The translations under genes were made by a program, and so were the position numbers. Below are positions 32,901 to 46,800 of a stretch of 64,000 nucleotides of DNA, piece after piece; position 1 is the stretch's first letter; each line of letters opens with the position of its first letter. This DNA comes from Drosophila pseudoobscura (lineage: Eukaryota; Arthropoda; Insecta; Diptera; Drosophilidae), in the NCBI RefSeq assembly GCF_009870125.1, contig NC_046683.1, forward strand, positions 21,523,001 through 21,587,000, written 5' to 3'. A model generated the notes under the pieces. That model was not told the origin of the DNA and made no database searches. It worked only from the letters and a program-made list of their open reading frames with translations.

Positions 32901-35900
32901 CAGCTCCTATTGCCATACCTTTCCCCATTCCCCATTCCCCATTCCCTCCCCCTCCCCCTTCCCGTTGTCGATCTTCAATGGCCAGCGGAATCGTCATGCA
33001 TTGCCATTTTTGGTATTTTCAGCCAATTAGCGGCGCAAAGGCTTAAAATGTTAAGTAAAAGCGAAACGGGCTAACGAAACGTGGCAAAGGAGCCCAGCAG
33101 AGCCAACTGTCCGAGCAACTTGCATTTTTAATGGTGGTGGACTGGAAATGAGAGAATCTCGAATCGCAGAGTGGTAGCGAGGCAGCCAGGCGGCCAGGCA
33201 GGAGTTGGGAATGAAGATACTTAGCTGAATTTGTCTCTCAGCACTCTTGGCACTCTCAGCCAAGGCACAGAGAGAGAGGCTCAGAGAAAGAGGCTCAGAG
33301 AGAGAGGCTCAGAGAGAGGCTCAGAGAGAGAGAGAGAGAGAGAGTGGAGTTGCTGATAGACATGAGAGCGTAAGAAACACGTGACACGTGTTGGTCATCT
33401 TTATCTAGTATTTCCACTCATTTCCGATATCAGCACTTATTGGCATGACATTCCATTGAATGTTTATACATGTATAGATACTCTCGTTTCAGCTGAAGCG
33501 TGAGCAATCGTATGATTCTCCCGATGACGATAAACTCTATTTATATATATATGAAAACATCTTCGAAAAGATAGCAGAGCATGAGTAGACCCCAAACCCA
33601 CTCATCACCACACGAGGAGCCCGAATGATAGGCTTTATAAATCCTCTGGAATTGTGGACTCACGCTATCACGCTGGCACGATGTCACCGCTAGGCTCGTT
33701 AGTGGCGCGACAAGGTCCGAGGCAATCGCAGTCCAATCAAATGAAATTTATGCGGCGGCCTTAGAGATCCTCCACTTATGTTTCTTTCTCTTCCGTTCCT
33801 GGGACAGGCCTGTGTGCCCCTTCCCCGGACCCCCTTAGCTGCCCAGCGATCGATCACTGCTCGCCAAATAAGGTCACGCCCGTTTGCAGGACTTTTAATG
33901 AAGCCTTAAATGTCATTGATGAAATAACTGCGCAAGCGATCGTACCGATCTGACTCGATGCGATTCGATTCGATTGTCGCTGGCTGCTAATTAAAGCTGA
34001 CCATCTAAGGACAGCTCCCCCACCAGCCACCGTCGCTGTTGACGCTGTCAAGCGGCTGCTTCCGCCTCACACCCACCCCACCCCACCCCTCCCATACCCA
34101 GTACCACTCGAGAGTTCCCCTTTGGGAATGGGAGTTTCCCATTGATTGGAGGCAAACAACAAACAAAGGCAAATCAAACAGAAGCGATTGAATCGATTTT
34201 GGTCAGTTGGTCAATTTTCGCACAGCTGGCTGGGCATTAGGGTGAAGGCATGGAGGAGGGTGCAATGGCGGGGGGAAAGGGCTAGGGGAACAGCAAAAGC
34301 AACAGCAGAACTTCAATAGTGACTTATCACGCCCGCCATCTACTCCCTGATCATGATCTGAGCATGAATATAAGCATATTTATGGGGATACGGATACGGA
34401 TAGGGATGGGGAGATCCCCAATCTCCGGTTCTCCGCTGTGGCTCCACAAACCTTTGCACAGGGACTTCTCGAATCATTTACTTCCAAGGACAATCCAAAT
34501 GAAAACGAAACCGGATTGCAAACCAATCGGCTTACTATATATATATATATACATATAAAGGAGAGAGCAAAGCAGAGTTGAAGCCGATCGCCACTGATAA
34601 GTCGAGAAGAGTGAGCAGAGAACAGAAGAGGAGAGGAGTCCCAAATGGAGTTGGAACTGGAACTGGAACTGGCAGTAGAGTGTGAGGGAAAGTGTTGGGA
34701 TTTATCAGAAGGCGAATGGATCTATATACATAATACATACATACAGAAGTGTGTGCGTTACAGATAAGCAGATTGATTGGGCAGAGAGAAAGGTGGAGAG
34801 GGGTTGACAAGGTAGACGACTGACAAGGCAGGCTGATAAGCCGGCCAACCAGATAAGCATGGCCAAGATGCTCAGTGATAAACAATGAATCAGTAGAACG
34901 AGCACACCAAGACGATCGGAGCGGAGTGCTACTTAGAACCCGGTGAGAGACGGGAAACGGCTGCCCGATGCATTTCCGCTTCCCCCCTTAGCCCTCTTCC
35001 AGTCCGCTTTCCAGAGAGCAGACGCCGCCTCAAGGCTAAACCGTCGAGACGCATCCAAGCGGTAGACGAAACACTGCCTGCGGCAACCAGCTACCGTTAG
35101 CGCAGAGGAAAGCCAGATGAAAGCAATCGAAGCACTCCATGAAATACCCTTGCAAGGCGATAGTCGATAGTAGTAGCATTCGTTTCTGTTCTGTTTGATG
35201 GATAAAACGAGCTATGGCGGAACGTAATCTAATTCCATTGGACAGATACTCCAAAAAGTAATCTGTCGGATATAGTTCGCCGATCAATGGGCATTCATTT
35301 AAATGGTCAAATATAAGGGAAGCCATTCATCTCATGGGTGATCGGGTATTTACTATATTTACAATGCATGTACATACATATATAATATACATACATATGT
35401 ATGTGTTTATAGTGCAGAAAAAGCCAAGGCTGTGCATTGCACGCCTCAGGCTGGCATTGTAATACCCTCTGCAAGGGTATGACAAGAAGAAGACATAGCG
35501 GTGCTCGGTTTCTATTTGTACTTTCCATTTGTGTGTTGTCAACGACAGCAGCAGCAGCAGCAGCAAGTTTGAGGCATTTTAGTTCAAGTGCAAGAGCTCT
35601 GGCAGACCGCGAGGAGGGAGCTGTGCTGTGGAGGGGAGGGGAGATGGGAAGATGGGGAGATGGACGGCCCGTTCAAGTGGTCGGCATCCCATCCAATAAG
35701 TAAAATGCTTGCGCAAGTCGCTCCAGAGATCGCAAAACAGCTCAAAAAGTGAAAGAGGCAGACAGGCAGACAGGCGGCGGCAGCAGCAGGAGTACAGTGG
35801 AGTGGAGTGGAGCAAAGTCTTCAAGTGGCCAAACAAATTGAAATTGCGGCACGCAAAAAAATCAACCGGACAGTCGAACAAGTCTGTGCGCTCAGCAGGC

Positions 35901-38900
35901 ATGCACTTCATCATCATCAGCATTCATTAGCGTGAGCGGACACCACATCGTGATCTGTGATCTGTGATCTGTGATCTCTCTGCTCCGCGATCTGTTGCAG
36001 CCCCAGCAGCACAAACTGCTGTTGCACCCATTGTGGACTGCCCTTTGCATATGTGCAACAAAGCAGCTGGCAACTGGCAACTGGCAACTGGCAACTGGAG
36101 CTGCCACTGGTCATGAATGTGGGGGCATTCATGACTTGCATCCGCATTGGCCATGAGACTGCCTGACTATCTCCCTCCTCGGAAGATTCCGGATGATTTG
36201 GCTGGTCATTGCTAATTTCTGCATCTTCCAATTATGACAGTCAAGCGATGGGCATTCCACAGCCTGTGACCGTGACTGCAACTGCGACTGCGACTGGGAC
36301 TTCTTGTGTACACTGAACAAGTGGTTAGCGGCCTGTGAAATGGAAAAGTGTGTTGGAGCGATTGGAGTAGAGCCACAAGAGATGCTAGGAAGATGCTACG
36401 CAGATGGCAGGTTGGGGATGGGGGGCGCAGCGATTCATATGCGAAATGTGAGGGCCCAGAGACTAATTGGAAATCGCGAAGAGTGACACAGCGGAACAGT
36501 GATTTGGGGGCCACAGTCATATTGATCAATGATCAGCGATCGGAGAATAGTGCTGCTTGAGGAGAAACATGGATGCACGCCATTCCTCAGCTCACACATC
36601 CTACTCAACGATCCAACAGTGATCGGTGATCAGTAGATCACTGGGAAATAAAATTAACCAATTGAAAGCGATCTGCGGATAAATGAGTACCCGAAAAGGG
36701 AAGTGCATATGCGATCTCTGATATCCAAAAAATGAATTTCAAGTGAGCGAAACTTTGATTTGAATAGTGATCGTCCATCAAAGCTTGAGCTGTGACCCAT
36801 GTATCGTGTATTCATGTCCGAGGGAGATCAAAGAGGTTCTCCAGGTCCAGCTCCAGAGACAAGTTCTCAGCGAAGCACTTTGGCTTTGGGTGTGCAGCCC
36901 CCTTTCTCCCTCTCTCTCTCTCTCTCTTTCTCTTTTCGTTTAGCAACAACAATGACAAATTCCAAGGCAAGGTGCAACAATTGCTGCGAGTTCCGGGAAC
37001 AGCCTGGGTGGCAGATCTCGCCGGTGACGGTGGCCAGAATAAGCCAGCCCCGAGCCGCTCTCGGAGCTGGGCACTTATGCAGATGAGATGCGAGATGCAC
37101 TCTGATGGAACTCAGAGACGGAGATGGAACGGTGACGGAGAGAGGCCAAGGCCGAGGCCCCACTGATCACTTTGATTATCTGGTGGAGCAGGGCCATGGC
37201 CGAGGCTCTGGATGCGGATGAGGATGAGGATGGTGTCCTTCAACTCGAGACGAAGCCCCTTGCGGCATCTGAGATTTTTAATAAATTGATCACAACAAAT
37301 TGCTGACAGCTGATGGGCCGCACCCGTACATACGAGTATACGAGTATGCTGCAGTTGCTCTTTCTGTTGCTGTTGCTGCTGCTGTGGCACGGCAGCAACA
37401 AGTTCTCAATCAATGCAACAGGTGCTGGTTAAATGACAGCCCGAGTGTTCTCCAAGCAGGCAATGCCCCAGCCAGGGCCACTCCACTCCACACGATGCGA
37501 TGCGATGCAGGGCGGGGCGGGGCGGGGCAGCAGCAATTTGATTGGAATTTATTCTGTGGATGGGTCTCAGTATGGGTCTCAGTACGGGTCTGGATCTGGG
37601 CCCAAGCAAATTACTCTTATTGCTGGCATTATGGCATGCAAATGACCAGGATGGGGCACGGATCGCTTTGGGTTTTGCCTGCTGCAGTGGGGCTCTCGCG
37701 ATCTTCTTGCGACCTGCGAGCTGCGCCTGCGGCTGCGGCAATCAACGTCAGAGTCAACGAAGCGTTGAAAATGCCAATGAAACGGAAGCAACCGCAGTGG
37801 CAATTGCAACTGCCACGTCGGCAATTAGGTGGCGATTGCACCGAGCCCCGCCGAGCCAGGGCTGCAGCGCAGAGATCACTCACACAAGCCTCAGCCCTGG
37901 CATGCCGCAGCTGCAACCTCAGACACGGAGAGAGAGATCCAAGAGGGCGCGTGGGCAGCACCAGCAGAACTTGCATAACACAGCCGATAGAAACCCCACT
38001 CTGCCGCTGCCGCTCCCCTGCCGCTCCCCTGCCTCCCCCCCTTGGCCCAAACAAGTTCTGCAAAAAATTGCAAATAACATTTTTGTTGCGAGTGTACTGT
38101 ACCGCCAGGGGAATGCGCAATGCAAAATTACTTGTCGCGAACATTGGGCGAAAATGCATGGAAAATTTTAATTGCTCCCCCAGTGCTCCCCTGCTGCTGG
38201 TGCCCCGGGGGCATGTGGGTGGTGGGTGGTGCGCGGTGGTTGTTTTTTGGTCCGTCGTGTAATTGGGTCGTGCCAAGTGCCACGCCCTCCCGTGGCTAAC
38301 GCCTTAATTGCTGAATGGATGAATCAGACGCCGCAAAGTGAAGCGAATGGAAAGTGAGCTGGGGAGCAGTGGCGTGGCGGTGGATCCGCCTCAGAACGAG
38401 CCGTTGTCCGTCGGCGGAGATTCCCCAAAGAATCAGCCTTGAAATCTGCTGGAGCCAATGTGGGCCGAAGTTAGAATACTGCTGGACGTAGTTCCTTTGG
38501 TGGTTTCAGGAAATACAACACCAGCAGCATCATCCGTGAAGATTAGCTATTTTCTGCCACGCTAAAGGGAACCACTTCTTGAGCCCATCGGGATATCCTG
38601 CAGTAACCAGCTCCAGTTCCCAGTATCAGCGCCAGCGCCAGCGCCAGCGCCAGCACCTCCTCCTCCAGCCAGAACCAGTTCCCCAGCTCCCCAGTCGCAC
38701 AGTCCCTCCCCCCAGTCATCCCATCCCCATTCCGAATTCCAAATTCCAAATCCCAAATTCCGAATTAAAGCACAAGTGAGCAAGAGCTGATCTAAATTGG
38801 ATCGCCTCTAAGTGGATTATGTTCGTTTTGTTCGCTAAAAAACCAACCAAAAGCAATCCGCATGGGAACGAACGATCGAACGAACGGTCGGAGAGCCGAA

Positions 38901-41900
38901 AAATGTCTCGATGGCCAAAACAGGCAAATTGGGGGCCATAATTTTTGATGGGTTTTCGCCTTTCCGATGGGAACGCGAACGCGAACGTGAACGCGGCTGA
39001 CGAAATCGTTTAGCAGCAGCGGCACACCGTTTTGGCTGCTGCTGCAGCTTTTTCCCGGTGGCTTCTTGGGCCTCTCAGCGAAGCGTTACCAATTAATTGA
39101 GGGGCGTCGTCCACACCCCACACCCCACACCCCACACCCACACCCCACACACTGTGCCCCATACAGCCCCCAGGCCATGCGCCACAGAGGGGAGCGAAAG
39201 AGGGGGTAAGCATGTGACATAATTCCCCATTCGATGAGGCATGTGGCATGCTTCGATGCGTCCGCTTCGTTTGCGTGCGATTTGCGCACTCCACAATTAA
39301 TTACTCTCTGTCCGAGGAGGCATTTTCCATTGAGAGCGGAAATGCGCCCGAAAACGGCCCATGGTGAAAATGGAAAATGCGATCGCAAGGGGGAATGTGG
39401 GAAAGAGGAGGTGGGCCGAGACGTTTGGTGACTTTCACTGGCTAGCACGAAACGGAACGAAACGGAACGGAACGAAACGAAAGCAGCGCTGCCCACGCCC
39501 CAAAATGAAAAACCCCGACCAAATCATTAAAAAGAAACGTGATTTGCCTTTTAATTACAGCCCACAAAAAAAACCAAAAAAAAAACAAGAAAATGAGCCG
39601 AGAAATACGAGAGAAAAAGAACGTTAAGAAAACGAAACGAGGAAGAAACTTTTCCGCCAGAGCGATTTTCCAGCTTTTTCGATGATGTCTGGCGTCAACG
39701 GCTCATAAATTTGATGGGAACTAAAATCTGGCCATACTCGTATTATAGTTCGTGTTGAATCTTTGGGAATTCTCTGGGATTTCGAGAGGATCAAAATTGA
39801 GAAGATCATATGCAACATATGTGGTACTTATCTCCAATGCCGATCCCTCCAATCAGATGTACATAGGCATATGGGATACGCGGATCTTGATTGGTTGATA
39901 ATTTCACGGGGCGTCAATATGGAATTGAATGTCTCTGTTTATTGGAAAAACTATAGGTCAATACTCCTGTGCCCTAATTCGCTAATTATTCTTTAGGAAT
40001 TCAATACGAACTCCAAGGCTTCCATCCGGATTTCATGAGGATTCAAGACCAACCCAAAGATTTTTCGATAAGCAAGTACGTTTATCGTGGTTATTGTTCC
40101 AGCAACGAAACGCAACCGCAGAATAGCCTTGGAGATACGAGTATCGGCTCTCTCTGGGCGAGCCTAATCGCACCTTTTATCGTGCGGACGTCCCCATGGA
40201 GACGCCCCCCTGGACTGGGGCATACATACATATCGTATCTGTGTGTGTGTAGGCCCCAAATACGCCCTTCGAAGTGGAAAACAATAACCTTATCAATTAA
40301 CCCATGGGGAGTTGCAGCACCTAGTGGTCCCAGACACATGCCTCACTCTGGCTGTCTCGCCAGATAAATGCGGCAACTGTCGCCACTGCCACAAAGTTTC
40401 CATCGCCATCTCCATCGCCATCGCTAGGTCTATGGACTAATACAACTCATAAACTGGAGCTCAAGTACATAAAACACGGCGACAACGACGACAACGAAAC
40501 GGAAAACGAGTTGGAGTTGCAGTTGCAGTTGGAGCTGGAGTTGCTACACTCTTCCATAGGGTGCTACGATGTGGCACCAAGAGAGAGGCCAAGAGAGTGC
40601 CACACACTGTTCTGTTCTGTTCTGTTCTGACACTACAAAGATACGAGTTTGTGGGCTAATAGAGCTCTGCTACCATGTATACTCGCATTAGTGTCTTAGA
40701 TCTCTCCCGATATTGGCTTGACAATTTCAAAGAGATGGATCGAAACGAGTAGGGATATGGATACCTCATCTGCTCGATGAATATTCCAGGGAATTAATTC
40801 CATTATAGCACACGTCACATTCGAACCATCACATTCGGTTGATGTGTCTTTTCGATTATGGGAAATTTGTACAGCGAATCATTCGACAAACGTGTATTGT
40901 TGGCACTGGTGTGAATAGTCCTCAATATCCCTCGTGTCGAGTATTTCTTCGAGGGTGTATCGAGCTTCGACTACCTGCTGGAGGTATTCTTTCTTTCTGC
41001 CTGTACTTGCTGCAGTTGTTGTTGTTTTTTGGTAAAAGTGGCGCACTGCCGGCTTGTCAACATTTATGTACGTGTGTGTACATGTACATATCTGTGTGCC
41101 AATGCATCCGTGCAATGGCCATGCCGTGCCGTGCCGTGTCTCTGTCTCTGTCTGTGTCTGTGTCTGGGCCTGTGTGCTTTTGTGTGCGGCAAGTTTGTTC
41201 TTATCAAGAGTTGTGTCGCCATCGCAGTTTTCGATTTTGGCGCCCACACGCAGTCGAACTCAAAACGCAAAGCCGCAGCTAAAGCCGCAGCTGAATCTGA
41301 AGTTGCAGTCGGGTTGGTGTGGCAGTTGCAGCTGAAGTTGAGCTTGAGACTGAACCTGAAGCCGAGCCTGAGACTGGGGCTGAGGCAAGTCAAAATTCGT
41401 CATGTGCAACAAGCCAGCGGACAAGACACCCACTTGCAGACTCTTGTCTGCTTGTGTGTGTGTCTGTGTGTGTGCGTGTGCGTGTGCGAGTGAGAATGTG
41501 TGCGTTGGGGCGGGTAGGTGTGGCCTGTCGATTGTCGACAGGATTTGCATTTGGGCAGTCGCCCAAACGGTGCCACATGGTCCAAGGCGAGAGTCGCACA
41601 GAGAGCAAACAGGAGGGAGATTGTATACAGAAGGAGGGGGTCGGCGGGTGGGGGGCGGCGGCATGCAAAGACGTCCCAAAAGTGGGCGACACCAGACGTG
41701 GCACACAGACAGACGGCCAAACAGAGAGCAAGCGTTTGTTCAACTTGGAACTGTCGAGTGAAAAAAGTGAAGAAGAAAACGAAAACGAAAAAGAAAAACC
41801 GAAGAAAAACTTCAGCCGAAGAAATCTAATCAATCCTATGCCCTACTCCATGTGTATGGGTTGCCCCTCACCCTTCCCAACCGATCCGATCCCAAACATC

Positions 41901-43817
41901 TAGCAGCCTGATGGACTGCCAACATCTGTGGCAGGCAGAGGCAGACAGCCACAAACTAAGTAAAACAAAATAAATAATCATAATAAATAAACGAGCCACG
42001 AAAATCTCACAGTTCCATGTGAACAGACAGCCGCAGAGATTCAGATGCAGATGCAGATGCAGATGCAGATGCAGATGCGGATGCGGATGCGGAGAGTGAT
42101 GTGGAGAGGGGAAGTCGTAGAACGCGAGATGTAGCAGACCAAGAGGAGGTTGCAACCAAATTGCGCGAAGCCAACGCCTCAAAGTGCCAAGAGGCAAGGC
42201 CCAATCAAGGCAGGAAAGGCACCCAAGTCCATAATTTGTGACTGACCAGGAACCTGGAGAACCTGGCACTTGAAAGAGACCAGCGACGGAAGAGGGAAAG
42301 GAATCCTGCAGGAAGAATAGCGGAAGATGGCGATACTCCTAAAGGAACATTGTAAAGTCTTCGATCTTGTAGATATCTAGATGCTTGTAAAGGACATCTA
42401 TCTAGCCATCTATCTATCTATCTATCTATTTATATATCTATCCATAAATCTATCATCATTTTTGGAATAATGAATTTGAAAGCATTTTATAGCCGAGTAA
42501 TGAGCATTCGACCAGATCAAAGAAAAGTCAAGGAAAGTTGCTTTCATTCAATTTGAAATCTTTTGTCAACTTGGTAACACCCCCTCCCTAATGCCATCTC
42601 TTACGCTCTCGCAGGGAGACGACGAACAGCTTATGTTCTCACTCTCTCAAAAAAAATTCGGTTAATTTCAGGCAATCGGTGGTGATAGGAACAAGAGCCC
42701 TGGAGTACGCGTAGAGGCAACAAATAGTGACGTTTCGAGGTGAAGACGGTTTAACAATCAATCGGATAAGAACACTTAAATGGATGTCGGAAAAGCTTAC
42801 GAAATGAACCAGTTCGAAGCTTAATATACCTGATAAAAGTATCTTTTGATGAACGATTGAACGTTGCAGCTGATCAAATAGTGACAGTCAGGGTGACCCC
42901 GATCGCTTCTTAAAGTGTCGCCGGGGTCACCAGCACCATCACCAGCATCAGTTCCAGACCTGATTAATGGTTCTGTTCTGCAGACACAATCCCTTCGAAC
43001 GCTAACGAGCTGCTAACGAAGACGTTTCCCCAGAGACCAACTTCTAAGCGAAAAGGACAGAGATGATCTTCAATTGTTTCGGCACGATCCCCAGTGTGAA
43101 ACGGTCCACAACAGTTAACCGTAAGAAAAACGCACAAAATTTTTAACAGCCAAACAACAAACGAAAAACAAGTCAGAAAAGTCAGTAAAAAAAAAACAAA
43201 ACAAAAACAACAAGAACCAATAGCCAATAGCCGAAGCGATCTGAGGCGATCGCACAGCATAGCACATCACAGCACGCAAACAGAGCCCCACAAGGCCCCA
43301 AAACCGAAGCCAGAAACAACAACACAGCACCGTAGAAGAAACCCAGAGAGAAGAGAGAAGAGAGAAGAAAGAAGGCAAAGAAATAAGAAGAGCCGAAAGC
43401 AAACCATACGAAAACAACTTAAATTACCAGCACGGCGTCAATTTTCATTAGAAACAAGCGAACAAACGGAGAGCAGCACGATCAGAGCAGAGATCGGAGT
43501 AGAGCAAGAAGCGGTAAGAAGCGGGAAGTAACAACCCCAACTTTGGACCGGATTGAGGTAGATGCCAAGCCAGATGGAAGATGGAAGATGAGGATGGGTG
43601 ATGGGAGATGGGAGATGGTGAGAGGTATAGCTGGAGCAGTGCTGGAGAGCTGGAGAGCCAGAGAGCCAGAGAGGGGGATATCCCAACAAAGTTTCAGTTT
43701 ACTTCAACTTCAACTTCATCTGGGACTGGGACTGAGACTGGGACAGGGACTGGGACTGGGACTGGGGCAGGTATTGGCAATGGTTCGATCCATCTGCGGC
43801 TTTGTCTGACCTTCTTC

Positions 43818-43856
<39 letters not shown>

Positions 43857-46800
43857 TCTGTCTCTCTTTTTTTCTCGTTCTCTCTTAACGTATTTTGCTT
43901 TTGGTAACGAGTTTCATTCGCACAATTCTCGGCTAGCCCCGGGCACCTACTACATGGGCGGCAGAGGAGAGACGTGAGGAAGGGAGCCCCAGTATTTGCT
44001 CCATAAATCTCACCCATGTGACTCGGACTCCGACTCCGACTCCGACTGCGACTGTGGCCAGGGTTAATGCCATGGCAAGAAAATCTGCGTGAGATGAGCC
44101 AAGCGATGATCCCAACATGGGATCTGTGGGATCTGTGATAGCTTTCTGACTGCGGTTGCCATTCAATTCAGAGTGGGTCAGCGATCAGTATGGTGATCAG
44201 GAGAGGGGTCTGGTAACGGCTTTCCCATGCTCTATTGGTCTAGCTGCTAATGCTTTCAGGATCCAACATAAGGATCTTTGTTATTTCATTATTCGTTATT
44301 CATAAAAACATTATTCTGCTGCATGTTCTGCTAGTCCTCCTTTCTATCCTCCGATCCTTCCAGTCACTTCTATGACTTGTACCTGATCTTTCTGATCCTT
44401 TCGCTCATCCGTCGCTCCACTATTATGGTAAACAATTTTGCTTGCCCCAGGGCAATTTGTCGGCCTGTGATCAGCGGTGGCAGCAGCAGCCCGAACAGTT
44501 GCCGCATTTTGGGAATTATTGATTTATCGTGTGCTCATGGGACAATACTTATTTTTATGGTTTTCAGAGGACAGGGCCGTGCCGTGCCCCCTGCCCCTTG
44601 CCTCATGCCTCTTGCCCAAGGCGTGGGCACTTTGATTTCTATGCGCAGAAAGCAGAATGATCTGCGCGATACTTTTATTTTGCTTGCGATGCTTCGGAGC
44701 TAACCCACGCGTCAATGGATTTTGATTTTGATTCGGATTCGGGTTTCGAGTGGGGCACAACACATCTCCACTTGGCTTAGCTCTCTGCTCGAGCCTCCTC
44801 AAAACTCTTTGCTGCCTCTGCCTACCAATTGGCAATAAATCAAGACGCCCACACGCCGTCCGCTCTACGATCCCTGGTCTCTTGCGAGTATAGCAGCTTG
44901 CGTGGAGTTGTGGAGGAGCATAGAGCATGGAGCGGGGTGCTTGGATCTGTTGTGGAAACACTTTCAGGGGCCTCGAGCCTCATTAGTTGCTGGCTGAAAT
45001 TATGTTGCAAGTTTTCGCAGTTTCGCAGTTTCGCATTTGCAAATGTTCCCCACAACATTTGTGGCACGGGTATCTGTTAGATACCATTGCTCGCCGACTC
45101 ACTCGACACCCAACAGCTGCTGCCCAGGCCCGATACGAACGGCGTTCCGCGATCTGACAAGCTGGTTGTTTCCCACACAAAGATGGCCAATTTTCTTCTC
45201 TTTCGGCTTATTTTTCCTGGTCTATAAATACGCACCGCCCCGCCCCGCCCCGCCCGCCCCGCACCGCGCTCCCGGCCCCGCCCTGGAAAATCAATTGAAT
45301 TTTCACGCATGTTTATGGCCCGCTCAACTTCCCATTGAGTTGTGTGTGGCAAGGGGCGACGCTACAGTGGGCAGTCGCTATGACAGCACCAACAGAGAGT
45401 ACTCGAATGCGACCTCGTGCAATAATCTATACCGGTATAAGAGCTCCGACTTCTACGATGCTCAGGATGTGTTCCAGTGTCTACTCTTCCTGCAGGCAAA
45501 GCCTGCAGGTGCCTGTTTAGCATGCAATGTCCAGTAGGGACACAGCTGTGGTTAGTTACAGTTTTCTGAGCACAACATTTTGCGTAGATTCGATTATTTT
45601 CAAGAACTACGTGTAGTGTATACCTATGAAGATCTTTATGTCAGAGATCTGGCCGAACACAAGCCATATTTCCGATAAAGATTCCTGGATTGTTACTATA
45701 TCATCCTGTTATTCGCACATAATTGTGAGCTGCATTTGTAGGAAGCGTTTACTGTGCTTTCGATTGGCTAAATCTGCGTTCTGTTCTCTTTTCATTTTTG
45801 TAGTTTCCCTTGCCGACAAAACAAGTGAACTTTTCCCATGGAGCCTCTAAAGTCGCAGCACCCCCCCCTTCCTCCTCTCGCTGCTCTGCCCTTCAGTCGC
45901 CCCAAAGTTAGCACTTAATATCCCCAGAACGTCGTCGAGCAACCAGGCATCAAGTCTGTATCCATGCTGGCTCACACTCGTACAAGAGTAGCTACAGTGG
46001 CGGTCACAATAGTAGCGTACAGTACAGTATTTTGTATAGAATGAGTACTCGTACATGCATCGGACATGCTTACAAGGGATCCATGGATAACTATGGAACC
46101 ATGGATGCGATCATGGGAGATGTTGAGGGAGCTAGGGGCTAGGGCAGAGGATGGTTTTTGGTTCCACTAGGTGCGATGCTCCGTTCAGTTGACATGGCCG
46201 TTCGTTTATGGGAAATTCGCCCTAAATGGACTCCTATGCCGTTGAACGCGACTGTATGCCCGTCCGTGTGCTCGTCTGCGTATTGTAAATGTCTTCAGCA
46301 AGTGTTTTTGGCCATTTCGTCTTCTGCGTTTTTCGGTCTTGGCGCTTTTTGCATTTGCCGTTTTTGACTTCATTTGTTTATGTCGGCCAGTGGCGGCGCA
46401 CAGTGGGATTGGCTTGGGGCAGGAGGATGGGGGGTGGGAGTGGGAATAGGAGTGGAAGTGGAAGGGGAGCTCTGTTCATGAGGAATGGGCTTTCGGCCTG
46501 GGCCAACTATTTGGCCGCCCAACGGATACGCACACACGCACACACGCGCACGCATAGATATGCGTATGCCCGATGTGCGAACATCCACGATATCCGAAAT
46601 GGGAATGGGAACCAGCAACAATAATAACCATAAACTGTCGACCAGCCTATGTCTATGCCGGGAAGACCCCACACCATACACCGTACACCATACAGCACAG
46701 ACACCACCCAAGCGCCCCCTCCCCCTGCCCCTGCCCCTGCCGCCCGACTGTTTGGCGTCTGTTGACCTCATTTCGGCGAAACGTTTTTTTGTATGCTGTT

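Noticed and set aside
37300..38276. Three long overlapping ORFs (320 aa +, 209 aa +, 215 aa -) in mew intron 1
   Set aside because: All are open at once because the block is GC-rich and low in stops. None shows a domain, consistent codon bias or a recognisable family.
45037..45537. 166-aa plus-strand ORF
   Set aside because: Composition follows a CCGCC array and there is no family match.
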